Shown here: piece after piece, positions 11,934 through 45,700 of the stretch
Numbering within the stretch: position 1 is the first letter of the stretch
How the letters are laid out: every line of letters begins with the position of its first letter
Assembly: GCA_028564925.1 (NCBI GenBank)
Contig: CM053031.1
Coordinates: 93,150,273-93,214,272 of the forward strand
Source: Lithobates sylvaticus
Lineage: Eukaryota > Chordata > Amphibia > Anura > Ranidae
DNA length: 64,000 nucleotides
Reading direction: 5' to 3'
Program-made: the position numbers and the translations under genes
Notes under the pieces: model-generated
The model's input: the letters and a program-made list of their open reading frames with translations, nothing else
Told to the model about the DNA's origin: nothing
The model's database searches: none

Positions 11934-12363
11934 TTATGCCGCGTACACACGTCAGAATTTCCGATGGAAACAGTCCGATGGGAGCTTGTCATCGGATTTT
12001 CCAACCGTGTGTATGCCCATCAGTCTTTTTCTGTCGAAATTTCCGACGGACTTTGGATTGAGAACCTGTTCTTAATTTTTCCGACGGAAAACCTTTCTAT
12101 CGGATTTTCCGATCGTGTGTATGCAATTCCGACACGCAAAATTCTGACGCATGCTCGGAAACAATTTGACGCATGCTCAGAAGCATTAAACTTCAATTTT
12201 ATAGTGCAGTCGAACGTGTTGTATGCCGTGGTGTTATTGACCGTCGGAATTTGGTGTGACCGCGTAAAGGCAAGACACTTTGAGTGAAATTCCGTCTGAA
12301 TTCCGACGGGAAAACCATCAGAGCTTTTTCCGACGAGAATTCCGACCGTGTGTACGCGGCATT
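11934..12363. repeat. Harbinger-type MITE, copy 3
   Basis: Inverted ends 'ttatgccgcgtacacacg' and 'cgtgtgtacgcggcatta'. The interior repeats 'ttccgacgg' and its complement. Very similar along its length to 36750-37182, so both come from one subfamily. Confidence 0.85.
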
Positions 12364-12745
12364 AGATGTGGTGGTCGCAACCATTTTCTTTTTTAAGGTC
12401 TATTCCTTTATTATTACCTGTTTGTAGGCAAGTGCAGTCTACTTTTACCACTGCAGGTGTCGCTCTTACGCAGCAGCTGGAGAGGAAATCAAGGGAAACA
12501 CAGTTCCTTCATGGTTTCCTGGGTCCCCATGTGACCCATACCCCATGTGACTCCAGCAGCCATCTTTGGTCAGGGCTTTTTGAGAGTTGGTAGAGTAAAG
12601 ACAGGTATCCTGCCGGCTTGGGACAGTACTAGAGATAGAGAAAAGTTCCTGATGAGGAGGGAAAGTATAGGGTCACAACTCCTTTGGACATCTTTCTGTT
12701 TGGGCACTAGACACCACGCCACATTCTGCTCTTTTAACAGATGCT

Positions 12746-12918
12746 GGGGTTGATTTACTAAAACTGAAGAGTGCAAAATCTAGTGCTCCTCTGCATAGAA
12801 ACTAATCAGCTTCCAGTTTTTTTGTCAAAGCTTAATTGAACAAGCTGATTTTAGAAGCTGATTGGCTACCATGCACAGCTGCACCAGATTTTGCACAGTT
12901 TTAGTAAATCAACCTCCC
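12746..12918. repeat. Palindromic MITE 'gggttgatttactaaaac', copy 1
   Basis: Ends are 'ggggttgatttactaaaactg' trimmed to 'ggttgatttactaaaac' and its complement 'gttttagtaaatcaacc'. The middle has the inverted words 'agctgattggctaccatgca' and 'tgcatagaaactaatcagct'. The same family occurs at 27254-28016 and 47817-47992. Confidence 0.85.
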
Positions 12919-13227
12919 TGTCAACCCAGCTGATACCTGTCATCTTTGCAGCGTTGCAATTCGTGAGTGTAACCAGACAGGCATCCCTCCGAGTTGCTGT
13001 GAACTGTCTTTGCTTTACTTCAATACAAGTTTTCTATTGCACTTGTCTGTGTGAGTTACTGCCGTAGTCCATGCTGCAACCCACCTACATGTTGATCCAG
13101 CCAGTAAGTCTGTTATTTTTTCAACTTCCTTTACAGACCAAGTTGTCTAGAAAAAGTGGCAGTTAGGTGGTTATGACAAAACATTTACTATTGACAGAGG
13201 TACTTACAATAGTTCGTTTTTATTTAC

Positions 13228-13860
13228 CATATTTATCGGCGTATAACACCCACTTTTCTCCCCTTAAAATCAGGGGAAAATCGTGGGTGCGTGTTATATG
13301 CCGATCCCCGCTGTCTGAGGGGTAGAGGAGCGCCGCCGTAATAGACCGAGCCGAGTGTACTGTGTACTCGGCTAGGCTCGGCTCCGCTCGGCTCTGCTCG
13401 CAGCCATGCCCAGTCCCGCCTCCTAGCCTTTACGTGCCACCATTGGACCGGTGTTGTGTCCATCATAGGAGCCGGGCCAAGGGGCGGGACAGGGCGGGAC
13501 TGCGAGAGAAGCCAAATACACACGACATCCGGCTCTGTGTATCTCGGCGGCACTAAATTAAAAAACCCATCATGCTGCAATTTTGGGCAAGGTGGCAGAT
13601 GGACACTGGGGAAGGCCGCAGATGGACACTGGGAAAGGCTGCAGATGGACACTGGGAAAGGCTGCAGATGGACACTGGGAAAGGCTGCAGATGGACACTG
13701 GGAAAGGCTGCAGATGGACAATGGGAAAGGCTGCAGGTGGACACTGATAAGGCTGCATTGATGGGCATTTAAAATGTAAGTTTTTTTCCTTAAATTTCTC
13801 TCTTAAACTTGGGGTGCTTTTTATACGTCGGCGCATGTTAAAAGCCAATAAATACAATAT
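13228..13860. repeat. Element with 'tatttatcggcgtataacac' ends and inner minisatellite
   Basis: The left end (accatatttatcggcgtata) and right end (tatacgtcggcgcat, then aataaatacaatatg) are approximately inverted. The interior is GC-rich and holds a 23-bp tandem repeat. Open frames across it follow the minisatellite period and are not genes. Confidence 0.75.
13592..13752. repeat. 23-bp minisatellite, about 7 copies
   Basis: Unit 'cagatggacactgggaaagg' plus 'ctg' repeats head to tail with few substitutions. Because 23 is not a multiple of 3, all frames cycle every 69 bases, which explains the long but meaningless open frames on both strands. Confidence 0.9.
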
Positions 13861-14857
13861 GTAAATCCTAATCCCAAAGGAAAAAAAATTGTTGCTATAT
13901 TTGTTTAAAAATGTTAGTTGGAGGTTGGTTTTAATTTATTAGTCAAGTCCATCTAAATCTTATAGTGCATCTACTCTCTCCACAGATTCACAATGCTGTT
14001 GCCCAAAGGTGTCTCTGATGCTCCTTCAGTGGAGTGGAGGTCTGCCAACCAAGCGGGGGCACACCCCTGTCAGAACACAAAGCACAGCAGGGAGTTCACT
14101 GTGCTGACAATGGATTGTTAGTACAGTGGCTCCGATCAGAGCTGTCAGTTTATTTTTCATTCAACCCAGCCGGTTGAACGAAAAAAAAAAAAAAAACTAG
14201 TAGTGTGTACGAGGCTTAAAGCAGGAAGTTTGTTACTGACCAGATCACCAGGTGATAATAAAGGCACCAAGGCCTAAAAAAGAAAACGAATGCAGCCACA
14301 ACATTTAAGGATTTGTAAGCTACAATATATTACACTTTAGTTTTTGGGTTTAATACCATGTTAAGCCTTCATGTCAAAAGGTGTTTCTCCAGCTCTTGCA
14401 GGCTTATACATATGGCACATCTGTCTCTCTCTCTTCTCCTTTTGTTTTCAACTCTCCTTCATTTCCTGTATGTAATCTGCAAGAAAGTTCACAATACACT
14501 ATTTCTATATGTTATTCCTCAGAGATTCTCCATGAGAATATATGGACAACTCCCTTATAATTGTGATCATTGTAACTTGGCAAAGAAACTGAGCCAACCT
14601 ATCACAATCCTGACAGGGGTAAGAGAAGATTTGTATAATTGGGGGGTTCAAAAGACCTGTAAAACACCACAGAGGATCAATCTCCACCCTTATTCCCCTT
14701 CCACATGTCCCCAAACTGCAGTAAGGAGCAGGTTCCACCAACCTGTAAATCACCAACAATAGTTCACACATATAAAAGTGTCATAGCAATTTTCTGCTGT
14801 TTTTTTTTTTTTTGTTTTTTTTTTTCTAATGTGGGCTAGAGAAGAGAGGAAGAATCT
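13861..14857. other. Stretch without a supported gene
   Basis: No exon supported. An open frame at 14358-14762 has a hydrophobic start but no recognisable domain and no codon signature that I trust. Confidence 0.4.
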
Positions 14858-15253
14858 TATGCCGCGTATACACGATCGGAAATTCTGCCAGCAAAAGTCC
14901 GATGAGAGCTTTTGGTCGGAAAATGTGACCGTGTGTATGCTCCATCGGACTTTTGCTGACTGAATTCCAGCCAGCAAAATATTGAGAGCGGGTTCTCAAT
15001 TTTTCAGTCGGAAAAAGTTTTGATCTTAAATTCCGATTGTCTGTACCAATTCCGACGCGCAAAATTCCTACGAATGCTCGGAAGCATTGAACTTAATTTC
15101 CTCGGCTCGTCGTAGTGTTGTACGTCACCGCGTTCTTGACGGTCGAAAGTTCAGCAAACTTTTGTGTGACCGTGTGTATGCAAGCCAAGCTTGAGCGGAA
15201 TTCTTGGATGTTTTTTCCGACGGAAAAACCTGCTTGTGTGTACGCGGCCTAAT
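14858..15253. repeat. Harbinger-type MITE, copy 4
   Basis: Ends 'ttatgccgcgtatacacgat' and 'gtgtgtacgcggcctaa'. Interior has 'aattccgacgcgcaaaattc' and 'catgctcgga', shared with copies 3 and 5. More diverged than copy 3. Confidence 0.8.
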
Positions 15254-15854
15254 AGTTCACTTGGGGCAACAAATATCTTCAATCAGACCTTTTTAATAAA
15301 TGGCACATTCTACTGTATCCTATGGAATCAGAATTGATCAGATCCCAGTATATAAATATTTATTCTATATAGCTTTGATAAATTATTACATCAAATCCTG
15401 CTCTGTGGTCATTACTGTATATAACATGTGTGTGCCTAAACTCCAGTCCACCACCAGCCATCAATAGAATTATGGTTAAATCAGTTATTCTGAGTGCTCT
15501 TTTTGGGTAGCTATCATATAAATGACAAAGCTGTGTACCAAAACCTCTTGTTTCATCCGTATACAGTATAAATATATATATATATATAAATAACATAAAT
15601 CTCTTGTTTGTTATTGCTTTCATTTTATAATATTCTTTGTTACATTTGTGTCACTTGTAAATCAGAAACTCCATCTTTACTTCCTTCCAAATAAAATATT
15701 TTATATCAACCAAAATAAAACCAATTGAAAAATCCATTTTAATAAAATTATGTTTTTGATCACTCCAGTCTTTTGTTTGTGTGTGCAAATGTATAGTTCA
15801 CTGTAATTGCATAGAGGTATTCATTAAGCATTTTTTTTAATTAATAACATCTAA

Positions 15855-15860
15855 TTTATT
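15855..15860 (-). terminator. RAB17: Candidate poly(A) signal for RAB17
   Basis: TTTATT on the + strand gives AATAAA on the - strand, about 260 bases after the RAB17 stop codon. Confidence 0.5.
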
Positions 15861-16117
15861 TCAAGTTCTTTCTTGAATTACCTTTCTCTGTGGTGCCAGT
15901 TTAATGTGGCGAATACCAAATACAATTTATCTTTCTATTCTTCGCTCATCTGACAGCTCAGGACAATAGGCCTGATGTAGGAAAAAGAATGGGATTAATA
16001 TCTGTGTCCTTCGTGGCACCAATGGCTTCTCTTTAATTGGGTAATTAAACCTGAATACCACAAGCTACACAGGATGTAGCAAGTTAGTACAAATGATTCT
16101 CCTTTGTGACTAATGGT

Positions 16118-36270
<20,153 letters not shown>

Positions 36271-36749
36271 TCCTGCAAGCAACAGATCATGCATTGAAGA
36301 TCATTAAAACAAGCTATTAATTATTTAGGTCACACATATGTTTAAAAAGGAGGTTAGGGAAGGTGAGCACTGCCCTAGCCTATTTGAAGGAAGTGCACAC
36401 TAGTTTGTACATTACTTTTTTATCATAAATAAATAACCATAAATAAAACAAACTTATTTTTTTTGGTCAAGTAAATATGAAATCCTGTATATTACTATCT
36501 TGCAGCCACTAGACTGAGCTTTAGGCAAAATGTTATCTTTCTTAGGCTCTCCGCTTGCTTCCTTGATGCAAAAAGGCAGTGATTTACACACCCCAATAAG
36601 GGATTTTAATAAAGCCTTGATACCACTTTTCTGGCCGTAGTTCCTTTAGAATTTATCTGTGACAAATTCAGGCAAGTAACATTTCCAAAACAGGCAAGAT
36701 CAGGTTGTTTTAACTACCAGACACTTTAAGAAACCTGTCTCTATGGCAG

Positions 36750-37182
36750 TAATGCGGCGTACACACGGTCGGAATTTTCGATGGAAACAGTCCGATGGGA
36801 GCTTTTCATCGGCTTTTCCGACCGTGTGTATGCCCAACGGTCTTTTTCTGTCGGAATTTCTGACGGACTTTGGATTGAGAACCTGTTCTCAATTTTTCCG
36901 ATGGAAAACCTTTCTATCGGATTTTCTGATCGTGTGTAGGCAATTCCGACACGCAAAATTCCGACGCATGCTCGGAAACAATTCGACGCATGCTCGGAAG
37001 CATTAAACTTCCCTTTTATAGTGCTGTTGAACGTGTTTTATGCCGCTGTGTTACAGACCGTCGGAATTTGGTGTGACCGTGTGTAGGCAAGACAGTTTGA
37101 GCAAAATTCCGTTGGAATTCCGACGGGAAAACCATCAGAGCTTTTTCCGACGAGAATTCCGACCGCGTGTATGCGGCATAAC
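36750..37182. repeat. Harbinger-type MITE, copy 5
   Basis: Ends 'taatgcggcgtacacacggt' and 'accgcgtgtatgcggcat'. Nearly collinear with 11934-12363, including 'ttggattgagaacctgttct' and 'aattccgacacgcaaaattc'. Sits about 480 bp upstream of the RAB17 ATG. Confidence 0.88.
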
Positions 37183-37338
37183 AGATTCTTAAAGAATTAC
37201 TGCCAGTTCGCAGATTAGAAAACTGATGGAGATTAAGACCAGCTCTGAGCTGGCATGCAGAGGTACACCAGAACTCAGAGTGGGGCATGTCTCTCCTGTG
37301 AAGCTATTATGAATGTGACTGTGTCTGTGACAGGTACA

Positions 37339-37765
37339 TTAACCGATTGCCGACCAGTCGCTGCAGTTCCCTGCTGTGGTCTCTTTAATGGCAATAGTAG
37401 GCTCCGGAGCCGATGCACGTGGCTGGTGGCTGCCATGTCCGCCGGCCACCAGCGATCGCTCCACAGAGAGCCAGAACGGGGAGTTGTCATTGTAAACAAA
37501 CAGTTTCCCGTTATGACAGGGGAGTAGAGAGATATTGTTCCTAGTGATTAGGAACAGCGATCTCTCTGTACTCCCTGTCAGTCCACTCCCCCACAGTTAG
37601 CAACATCTCCCAGGGAACACATTTAATACATTAATCAGTGCATTTTTATAGCACTGATCACTGTATAAATGTCACTGGTCCCAAAAAAGTGTTCGTTCTG
37701 TCTGCTTTAATGTCGCAGTCCCGCTAAAAATCGCTGATTACCGCCATTACTAGTAAATAATAATA
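37339..37765. repeat. TTAA element fragment (left part)
   Basis: Begins TTAACCGATTGCCGACCAGT, like the left end at 18861, and continues to 'cgctgattaccgccattact' as in 40715 and 51824. The right half is missing. Confidence 0.75.
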
Positions 37766-38031
37766 ATAGCTTTACCTGAACTTAGAGAACTGTAAATTGA
37801 ATTTTCAGTGAAACAAACTGTCAGTATCTGGCAGTTTCGTTAACCTACGGTGATCTGGGGAGGCTGTCCACAAGGTTTAAGTGTGTGTCTATGGGAATGT
37901 TTGACAAATCTACCAGAAGCGCATTTATGAGGTCAGGCACTGATGTGGAGGAGAAGGCCTGGCTTGCAGTCTCCGCTCCACTTAACTATTGTCAATGGTA
38001 GTTGGAACCTTGATAGTGGACTACTAACTAT

Positions 38032-38338
38032 AAGCCTAGGTTCACATTGGACCGATTTATCATGCGATTCGAGAGATCAAATCGCATGACAAGTCGCAGC
38101 CTTTTGGCGGTAATGGCACCGTTCCAATTGGTGTGACACCGATTTTGTGGCGCCGCACCGATTTGCAAAAGTAGTTCATGCACTACTTTTGTCGATTTCA
38201 AGTGCGACTGAATGCATGAAGCCACACAGATGTCTATCAAGTAGCACCTAAAATCGCGCTGACCTTGCTACTTTGAAATCGCGCTACTTCACTTGAAGCA
38301 GCGCAATTTCAAAGTAGCATCAATGTGAACCAGGGCTC
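38032..38338. repeat. MITE 'agcctaggttcacattg'
   Basis: Left end 'agcctaggttcacattg' and right end 'caatgtgaaccagggct' are inverted. The interior has 'aaatcgcatgac' type words on both strands. Non-coding. Confidence 0.8.
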
Positions 38339-39001
38339 AATGGTGAAAGTTGAAAGTGGGGGTGTTGTCTACTGCAAGCAATCAGATTCTAGCAGTCTTT
38401 CATGTAGTATAGGTTAGAATATGAATGCATACCCACATTTTCTATACCTCTTTTATAAGCCACCCTATTTTCTAAAAATAAACACATATGAAGTGTTCCA
38501 AAGGCAAGTGTTCAGGTTCCAAGAGCAATTGGTACACTTGCTGTAATTTTTCCAGTGTAGGAAAGGAGAACCTAGTTTTTATAGGCACGAATAATGTTGT
38601 TTTAAACAATTTTTTATATAGTAATCAGGAAAATAATCATTTAAATGCCTGTAGCCTACTTGCAGTGTGGCTTCTTTATTTAATATAGTATGAAATTAAA
38701 CATAGGATTGTAGTTTTTGGTGCAGCACAGGTGTGGATGCCTGTTTAGGAATCATGCCAAGGGGTGTTCCAGTCAAACACTTTATTTTCATTCAAACATA
38801 TGCAGCTACATTCGAATAGAGAATGCAGCAATTGACTGTAAAAGGTTGTGTTTGACCTGCTTTACCTGCAGTTCAAATATACCTTAATATGACATGCAGC
38901 ATCTAAAGAAATGCAGCACAACACAAAGCAGATCAGATACAGTTTCTGGCATGCCATATATACTGCTCAGTTAATGTCAATGAGATTTTGATGACCTGCC
39001 T

Positions 39002-39456
39002 TTAAAGTGGAAGTAATGTATCCTTTTCACTTGTACCTACAGGTAAGACTTTAATAAGGCTTACCTGTAGGTACATTTAATATCTTCTAAACTTGCACTG
39101 TTTAGGAGATATTCACACAGAACGCAGCTAATGACATCACCAGCGCATGCACTCTGAAGGGACAGCATACCCATGCTGCACCTTCAGCGTTCTGTGCCGG
39201 GGCCAGGGCTCCCACCCACATGGAAAGGAGTAACATCATCGCAGCCCCGGCCATTCATATAGCTGGAGTCCAAAAAAAACCCAGACCAGGTGAAGATGGA
39301 GTACTGGGGAGCCATGACAGCGCTGCGCTGGAGGACTCTGTCTAGGTAAGTCTGTCATAATGTGCTAGTATGCGGTGCATACTAGTACATTATGACTTAA
39401 ACCTGCAGGGGGGCCCAATTTTGTTTTATTTTTCCAGTGTTTTACTACTGCTTTAA
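39002..39456. repeat. TTAA-bordered MITE with a 16-bp hairpin
   Basis: Borders TTAA at 39002 and 39453-39456. Near the left end, 39032-39047 and 39060-39075 (tgtacctacaggtaag and its complement) form a perfect 16-bp stem. Interior resembles the 34945 and 27341 elements in layout (a GC-rich 'gcgcatgc' centre). Confidence 0.75.
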
Positions 39457-40714
39457 GGTGTGTTCTAAATGCAAATCAAGTGCTGAAAAATAATACCTGT
39501 CAACATGAGCCCTTAAAGCAGAACTTAACTGCAGAGATTGTCTGCCCACCTTCTGCACTGCTACAAAAAAAAGGCATGTGCAAAAATGTGCCACGGTCTC
39601 TTCAAGGTATTTGGGGGTTGGCAGAGACTTGTTGTACATCTGCTCAAGCCTGGCAGGGAGTTTCCACACAATCACAGAAGGGCCATCAATTTCTGCTAGA
39701 TAGACACTATAGCACCCTCTGCATTTGTGCACATGAGCAGAAATCAGCCGCATAAATGCTGCAAAGTTGCAGTTTAGTAACACACTGTTTGCTAGGATAA
39801 CTGTGATGTAGCATATCCCAGGGGGCCTGGCCTAAGGCAGAAACCAGGAAGTGCTTCCTTGCAGCACAAAAAATAACCTAAAGGTAAAAACTGCAGTAAT
39901 TATGTGCAGGGCTGTCTTAATGAGTGAGCACACCTGGGCACTGCCCAGGGGCCCCAGCTGCATGGGGAGCTCCTGCAATTTCCCCAAAGCAGCTGGTCCT
40001 TGAGCCCACACTGCCCCGAAAATTGGGGGCCCCATGATGGCACTGAGAGAGATGGATACACAGGGGAGGCAGGCTGCCAGCGGTGCGTCATGCTGTGCAG
40101 AATGATACCTATTATTTCACAGCCAGCAGGGAGGGGCAGGGCCGGAGCGCCAGTGATGCTCTGACCCTGCCCCATGCATGAATGCTCAGGACTCGAAGGC
40201 TGCGTGGAAGGAGCTGGAGTGGGAGCTGCCGAGTTGGCAGCACTGAGAGCCCACCTGCAGAAGTAGCATTGTAGATGGTGTCATGGTGAGCCCAGCTGTC
40301 CAGCACTGTTTGCACCGAAGGACTTGGGATGCCCGGAGGGTTGCTCCCTCCTCCGTCCTTCCTTCTGCCTGGTTGATTAGTATAGGCGAGTGCAGTGTTG
40401 GAGTTGGGCACATAGCCAAGAGTTTACATGCACTGTATTTCCACTGGAAAAGGGATATCAAGGGTGTATGGTGGAAAATGATGCTGAGGGGGGATCTGGG
40501 GTGTATAGGGGGTAGCAATGCTTGGGGTAGCTTGGGTGGCTATAGTGCTAGAGATATCAGGGATGTAGAGAGGCCACAGTGTAGGGGGTATCAGGGATGT
40601 AGTGGGGTCACAATACAAAGGGTATCTTATGGTATATGGTTAGAGTGCTGGGGGGATATCTAGGGTGTAGAGGGGTCAGTGTGCTGGGGGGATAGCTAGA
40701 GTGTAGAGTGCTGG
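39457..40714. other. Stretch without a supported gene
   Basis: 39906-40040 starts 'cagggctgtcttaatgag', a hAT-MITE-like end. 40480-40710 has a degenerate repeat of 'gggatatctagggtgtagag'. No exon. Confidence 0.4.
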
Positions 40715-41484
40715 GTGTAAACAAACCTCTCCCCGCGCTTCCTACACTGCCTGTCATTGATTGGCTGTTCCCGGTCATCGGGAAAGCCGATCAATGACGT
40801 CAGACGTCAGCCCCGCCCCCTAATGTGTAAAAACACACACGTCACAGCCCATAACTCCTCCCCTCCCCCTAGTGGTTAACTCTTTCACTACAACTGTCAT
40901 TTATACAGGAATCAATGCATTTAAATAGCATTGATTGCTGTATAAATGACAATGGTCCCAAAAATGTGTCAAAAATGTCCGATGTGTCCGCCATAATGTC
41001 GCAGTCACAATAAAAATCGCTGATCGCCGCCATTACTAGTAAAAATAAAAATATTAATAAAAATGCTATAAAACTATCCCCTATTTTGTAAACGCTATAA
41101 CTTTTGCGCAAACCAATCAATAATCGCTAATTGCGATTTTTTTTACCAAAAATATGTCGAAGAATACGTATCGGCCTAAACTGAGGGAAAAAATTTTTTT
41201 TTATATATTTTTGGGGGATATTTATTATAGCAAAAAGCAAAAAATATTGCATTGTTTTCAAAATTGTCACTCTATTTTTGTTTATAGCGCAAAAAATAAA
41301 AACCGCAGGGGCGATCAAATACCACCAAAAGAAATCTCCATTTGTGGGAAAAAAAGGACGCCAGTTTTGTTTGGGAGCCACGTTGCACGACCGCGCAATT
41401 GTCAGTTAAAGCGACGCAGTGCCGAATCGCAAAAAAGGGGCCTGGTCCTTTGGCTGCCAATTGGTCCAGGGCTGAAGTGGTTAA
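40715..41484. repeat. TTAA element copy, left truncated
   Basis: From 'gtaaacaaacctctccccgc' to 'gggctgaagtggttaa', closely matching 52043-52811. The left end found at 51824 is absent. Confidence 0.85.
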
Positions 41485-41814
41485 ATATGGTACCTGGAGG
41501 GTGTCTAAAGTATGCCTGTGAAGTGGCATGTGTTTCCCGTGTTTAGAACTGTCCATGCAAAAAATGACATTTGTAAAGGAAAAAAAGAAGCCATTTAAAA
41601 CTGCTTGCGGCTTTAATGTCATGTCTTGTCCTGGCAATATGGATGAAAATCTTTGAGAAAAATGGCATGGACAGAATTTCCCTTCCTAGGGGTAGATTTC
41701 CTCTCACTTCCTGTTTTCTCCTTCAGTTTGCAAGTAGGAGTCGTTTGTAAGTTGGATGTTTGAAAGTAGGGGCCTGCCGTATATACTCTGCAGAAATTTG
41801 CCCCATTAGATGTT

Positions 41815-42795
41815 GGTGTTGCCACAACACTGTAAGCCCTCACAGTTACTCTTGGTGGGCACAGGAATTGGCCCTGCTGTGAATTATTAGATCAAAATTT
41901 GTAATTGCATGCACCTATTGAACAGGGCCAGAAAAATTGGGCCTTTGGTGGTGGATGGTGTTGCCACAACACTGTAAGCCCTCACAGTTACTCTTGGTGG
42001 GCACAGGAATGGGCCCTGCTGTGAATTATTAGATCAAGAATTGTAATTGCATGCACCTGTTGAACAGGGCAGAAAAATTGGGCCTTTGGTGGTGGTGGTG
42101 GACAGTGTTGCCACAAGACTGTAAGCCCTCACAAATACTCTTGGTGGGAGCAGGAATGGGCCCTGCTGTGAACTATTAGATCAAGATTTGTAATTACACG
42201 CCCCTGTTAAACAGGGGCTGAAAAATTGGGCCTTAGGCACTGGTGCTGGTGCCACAACACTGCAACCCCTCACAGATACTGTACTTGGAGCACAGCAGTC
42301 AGACCTGTTGCAAAGCATTGCATAAAAAATTGTAATTACACGCCCCTGTTAAACAGGGGCTGAAAAATTGGGCCTTAGGCACTGGTGCTGGTGCCACAAC
42401 ACTGCAACCCCTCACAGATACTGTACTCTGAGCACAGCAGTCAGACCTGTTGCAAAGCATTGCTTAAAAAATTGTAATTACACGCCCCTGTTAAACAGGG
42501 GCTGAAAAATTGGGCCTTAGGCACTGGTGCTGGTGCCACAACACTGCAACCCCTCACAGATACTGTACTCTGAGCACAGCAATGAGGCCTGTTGCAAAGC
42601 ATTACATAAAAAATTGTAATTACACGCCCCTGTTAAACAGGGGCTGAAAAATTGGGCCTTAGGCACTGGTGCTGGTGCCACAACACTGCAACCCCTCACA
42701 GATACTGTACTTGGAGCACAGCAATGAGACCTGTTGCAAAGCATTGCATAAAAATTGTAATTACACGCCCCTGTTAAACAGGGGCTGAAAAATTG
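41815..42795. repeat. Array of about 145-bp repeats, each with a short palindrome
   Basis: About seven copies of a unit containing 'gccacaacactg', 'ctcacagatactgtactc' and 'attgtaattacacgcccc'. The last five carry 'cccctgttaaacagggg', a perfect 8-bp inverted repeat with one central base. The array begins in the 3' end of the hAT transposase gene and extends outward. Confidence 0.9.
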
Positions 42796-45700
42796 GGCCT
42801 CCAGCAGCACTGAATGTGCGTTCGGAAAGAAGGACAGGCCAGTAGCTCAATTGCATACTGTGCAAGCTCTGGCCAGTGATCCATCCTCAAGACCCAGTAA
42901 GCCAGAGGATTTTTGGTGGGAAAGGTGTCCAAGTCTGACCTTGCCCCTGGGTATTCCTGCACCATGTATATAAGACGCTGGCGATGGTTGCTGGAACCGA
43001 TCATACCTTGGGGCTGCGGACAAAAAAATTGTCTAAACGCATCGGTCAGACGTCCACCTTCCCCACCGCTCCTTCTGCTACTGACCGAAGCCTCAGCAAC
43101 TCGTCGTCCAGGACCAGGAGTTTGTAACCTCCCAGTCCCTGGGAACGCGTTGCACAGACCTTTCTGCAAGGCCTCCCGGAGATGTCTCATCCTCTGCTCC
43201 CTCTGCGACGGCATGATAAGGTCCGCAACCTTACCCTTGTACCGTGGATCAAGGAGAGTGGCCAGCCAGTAATGGTCCCTCTCCTTGATCCGAAGAATAC
43301 GGGGATCCTTCCGCAGGCTTTGCAGGATCAGGGAGGCCATGCAACGTAGGTTAGCTGAGGCATTCGGTCCGGAGTCTTCTAGGTCACTGAGGACGACATG
43401 ATCCGCAGCCACCTCCTCCCAGCCACGTACAAGTCCACTGGTTTGTTGGGACTGTAAATCATCCCTAAAAGACTGCTGCTGCTGATGCTGAGTGCCAGGC
43501 TCCACCTCCATGCTGACACAATCCTCCTCCTCCTCCGCCTCCTCTTCCTGTGTGATGGGTGGGAGAGAAGGAACACTGTCTGGATAAAGGGGGCCTTGAG
43601 AGGCAAGGAAGTCCTCCTCTTCCTACCTCTGTTCTGCCTCAAGTGCCCTGTCCATTATCCCACGCAGCGTATGCTCCAACAGGTGGACAAGAGGTACAGT
43701 GTCACTGATGCATACACTGTCACTGCTCACCATCCTCGTGGCCTCCTCAAATGGTGACAGGACAGTGCATGCATCCCTGATCATGCTCCACTGGCGTGGG
43801 GAAAAAAATCTGAGCTCCCCTGACCCTGTCCTGGTGCCGTAGTCACACAGGTACTCACTGATGGCCCTCTGCTGCATGTGCAGTCGCTGCAGCATGGCCA
43901 ACGTTGAGTTCCACCTGGTGGGCATGTCACATATAAGGCGGTTCTTGGGCAGGTTCAACTCCTTTTGCAGCTCAGCCAGCCAAGCACTGGCATTATATGA
44001 TCGGCGGAAATGCACACAGACTTTTCTGCCTTGCCTCAGGGCATTCTGTAAGCCTGGGTACCTGCCCAAGAACCGCTGCACCACCAGGTTAAGGACGTGA
44101 GCCATACAGGGCCCATGGGTCAGCTGTCCCTGTCGCAGGGCAGAGAGGAGGTTGGTGCCATTGTCACAAACTACCATTCCTGGCTTAAGCTGGCGTGGCG
44201 TCAACCACCTCTCGGCCTGCCCCTGAAGAGCTGACAGAACCTCTGCCCCAGTGTGGCTCCTGTCCCCCAAACACACCAGCGCAAGCACGGCATGGCATCT
44301 TTTTGCCTGCGTACTTGCGTAGCCCCTTGGACGCCTACGGAGCACCGCTGGTTCCGAGGACAGAGCACTCGAAGAGGCCATGGAGGAAGAAGAAGTGGAG
44401 GGGTGGAGGAGAGAGGTGTGTCACAACCAGTAGTAGCATTTTGGAGGCGTGGTGGCGGAACAACCTCCAACACTACTGCACCTTGTCCTGCATCCTTCCC
44501 AGCTGCCAAAAGAGTGACCCAATGGGCCGTGAAAGACAGGTAACGTCCCTGTCCATGCCTGCTGGACCATGAGTCAGCGGTAATATGCACCTTACCGCTG
44601 ACCGCCCTGTCCAGCGAGGCATGGACATTGCCTTCCACATGCCGGTAGAGAGCCAGAATCGCCTTCCATGAGAAAAAGTGGCGTTTGGGAACCTGCCACT
44701 GAGGAACCGCACATTGAACAAACTCACGGAAGGGGGCCGAGTCTACCAACTGAAAAGGCAGCCGTTGAAGTGCTAGCAATTTAGCCAAGCTAGCATTCAA
44801 CCGCTGGGCATGTGGATGGCTTGGAGTAAACTTCTTTCGACGGTCCAGCAGCTGGGGCAGGGAAATTTGCCTGGTAGAATCGGACGTCGGTGTACTGCTA
44901 GCAGAGTGCCCGCAAGTACTTGGCTGTGACACACCTAATTCTACACCTTCATTCCTCTCAGTGCAGCTGTCAGAGAGGACTGAAGGTATAGTGGGGTTGG
45001 AGATCCCAGCTGATGAGGAGCAAGGAGAGGTCCGTTTTTTTCTTTGGTGTAGGTCTTTAATGTGCGATTGCCAACGAGCTGCATGGCAGGTCAACATATG
45101 TCTGGTCATGCTTGTGGTGCCCAAGCGGCTGATGTTTTGGCCACGCGAGATACGCTTGAGACATATGTTGCAAATAGCAGTGGTGCGATCTGATGCACTC
45201 GTCTCAAAAAAGTCCCACATTTTGTAATAACGTGCAGAGGCAGCGCCCTGCACAGGCGGAGGTCTGCGGTGTGATTCAGTTGGTGTGCTGGCCTCAAGCT
45301 GGCCCCCGGAGGGCATCCTGCCTCGTTGGAGATGTGCCGCCTCCTCCTCCTCCTCCTCTCTCCCTTCAGGCACCCACGTGGAGTCAGTGACCTCATCATC
45401 CCCTTCCTCTTCACCACTGGAGCAAACCTGGCAGTAAGCTGCAGCTGGTGGAACATGACTGCCAGATTGCTGTCCTTGAGCATCCCCTCTCTCTGCGCTC
45501 ACGCTACTGCCTTCCTCTAGCTGGGTATCATCATCCGAGCCTTCAAAACGCTGGGCATCCTCCTGGAGCATGTACCCAACACTGTGCTCAAACAGTTCGG
45601 AGGACTCCTCAGGAGGACATGGTGGGTCTAGGGAAGGGGTGCCTGATGATGCCCTTGAGTACGCGTTGGGAGCTGCTTTGCCAGTACCCTGAGCCTGGGT

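Noticed and set aside
13233-13857. Long open frames on both strands with repeated peptide motifs
   Set aside because: They follow a 23-bp minisatellite, whose period makes every frame open. No domain.
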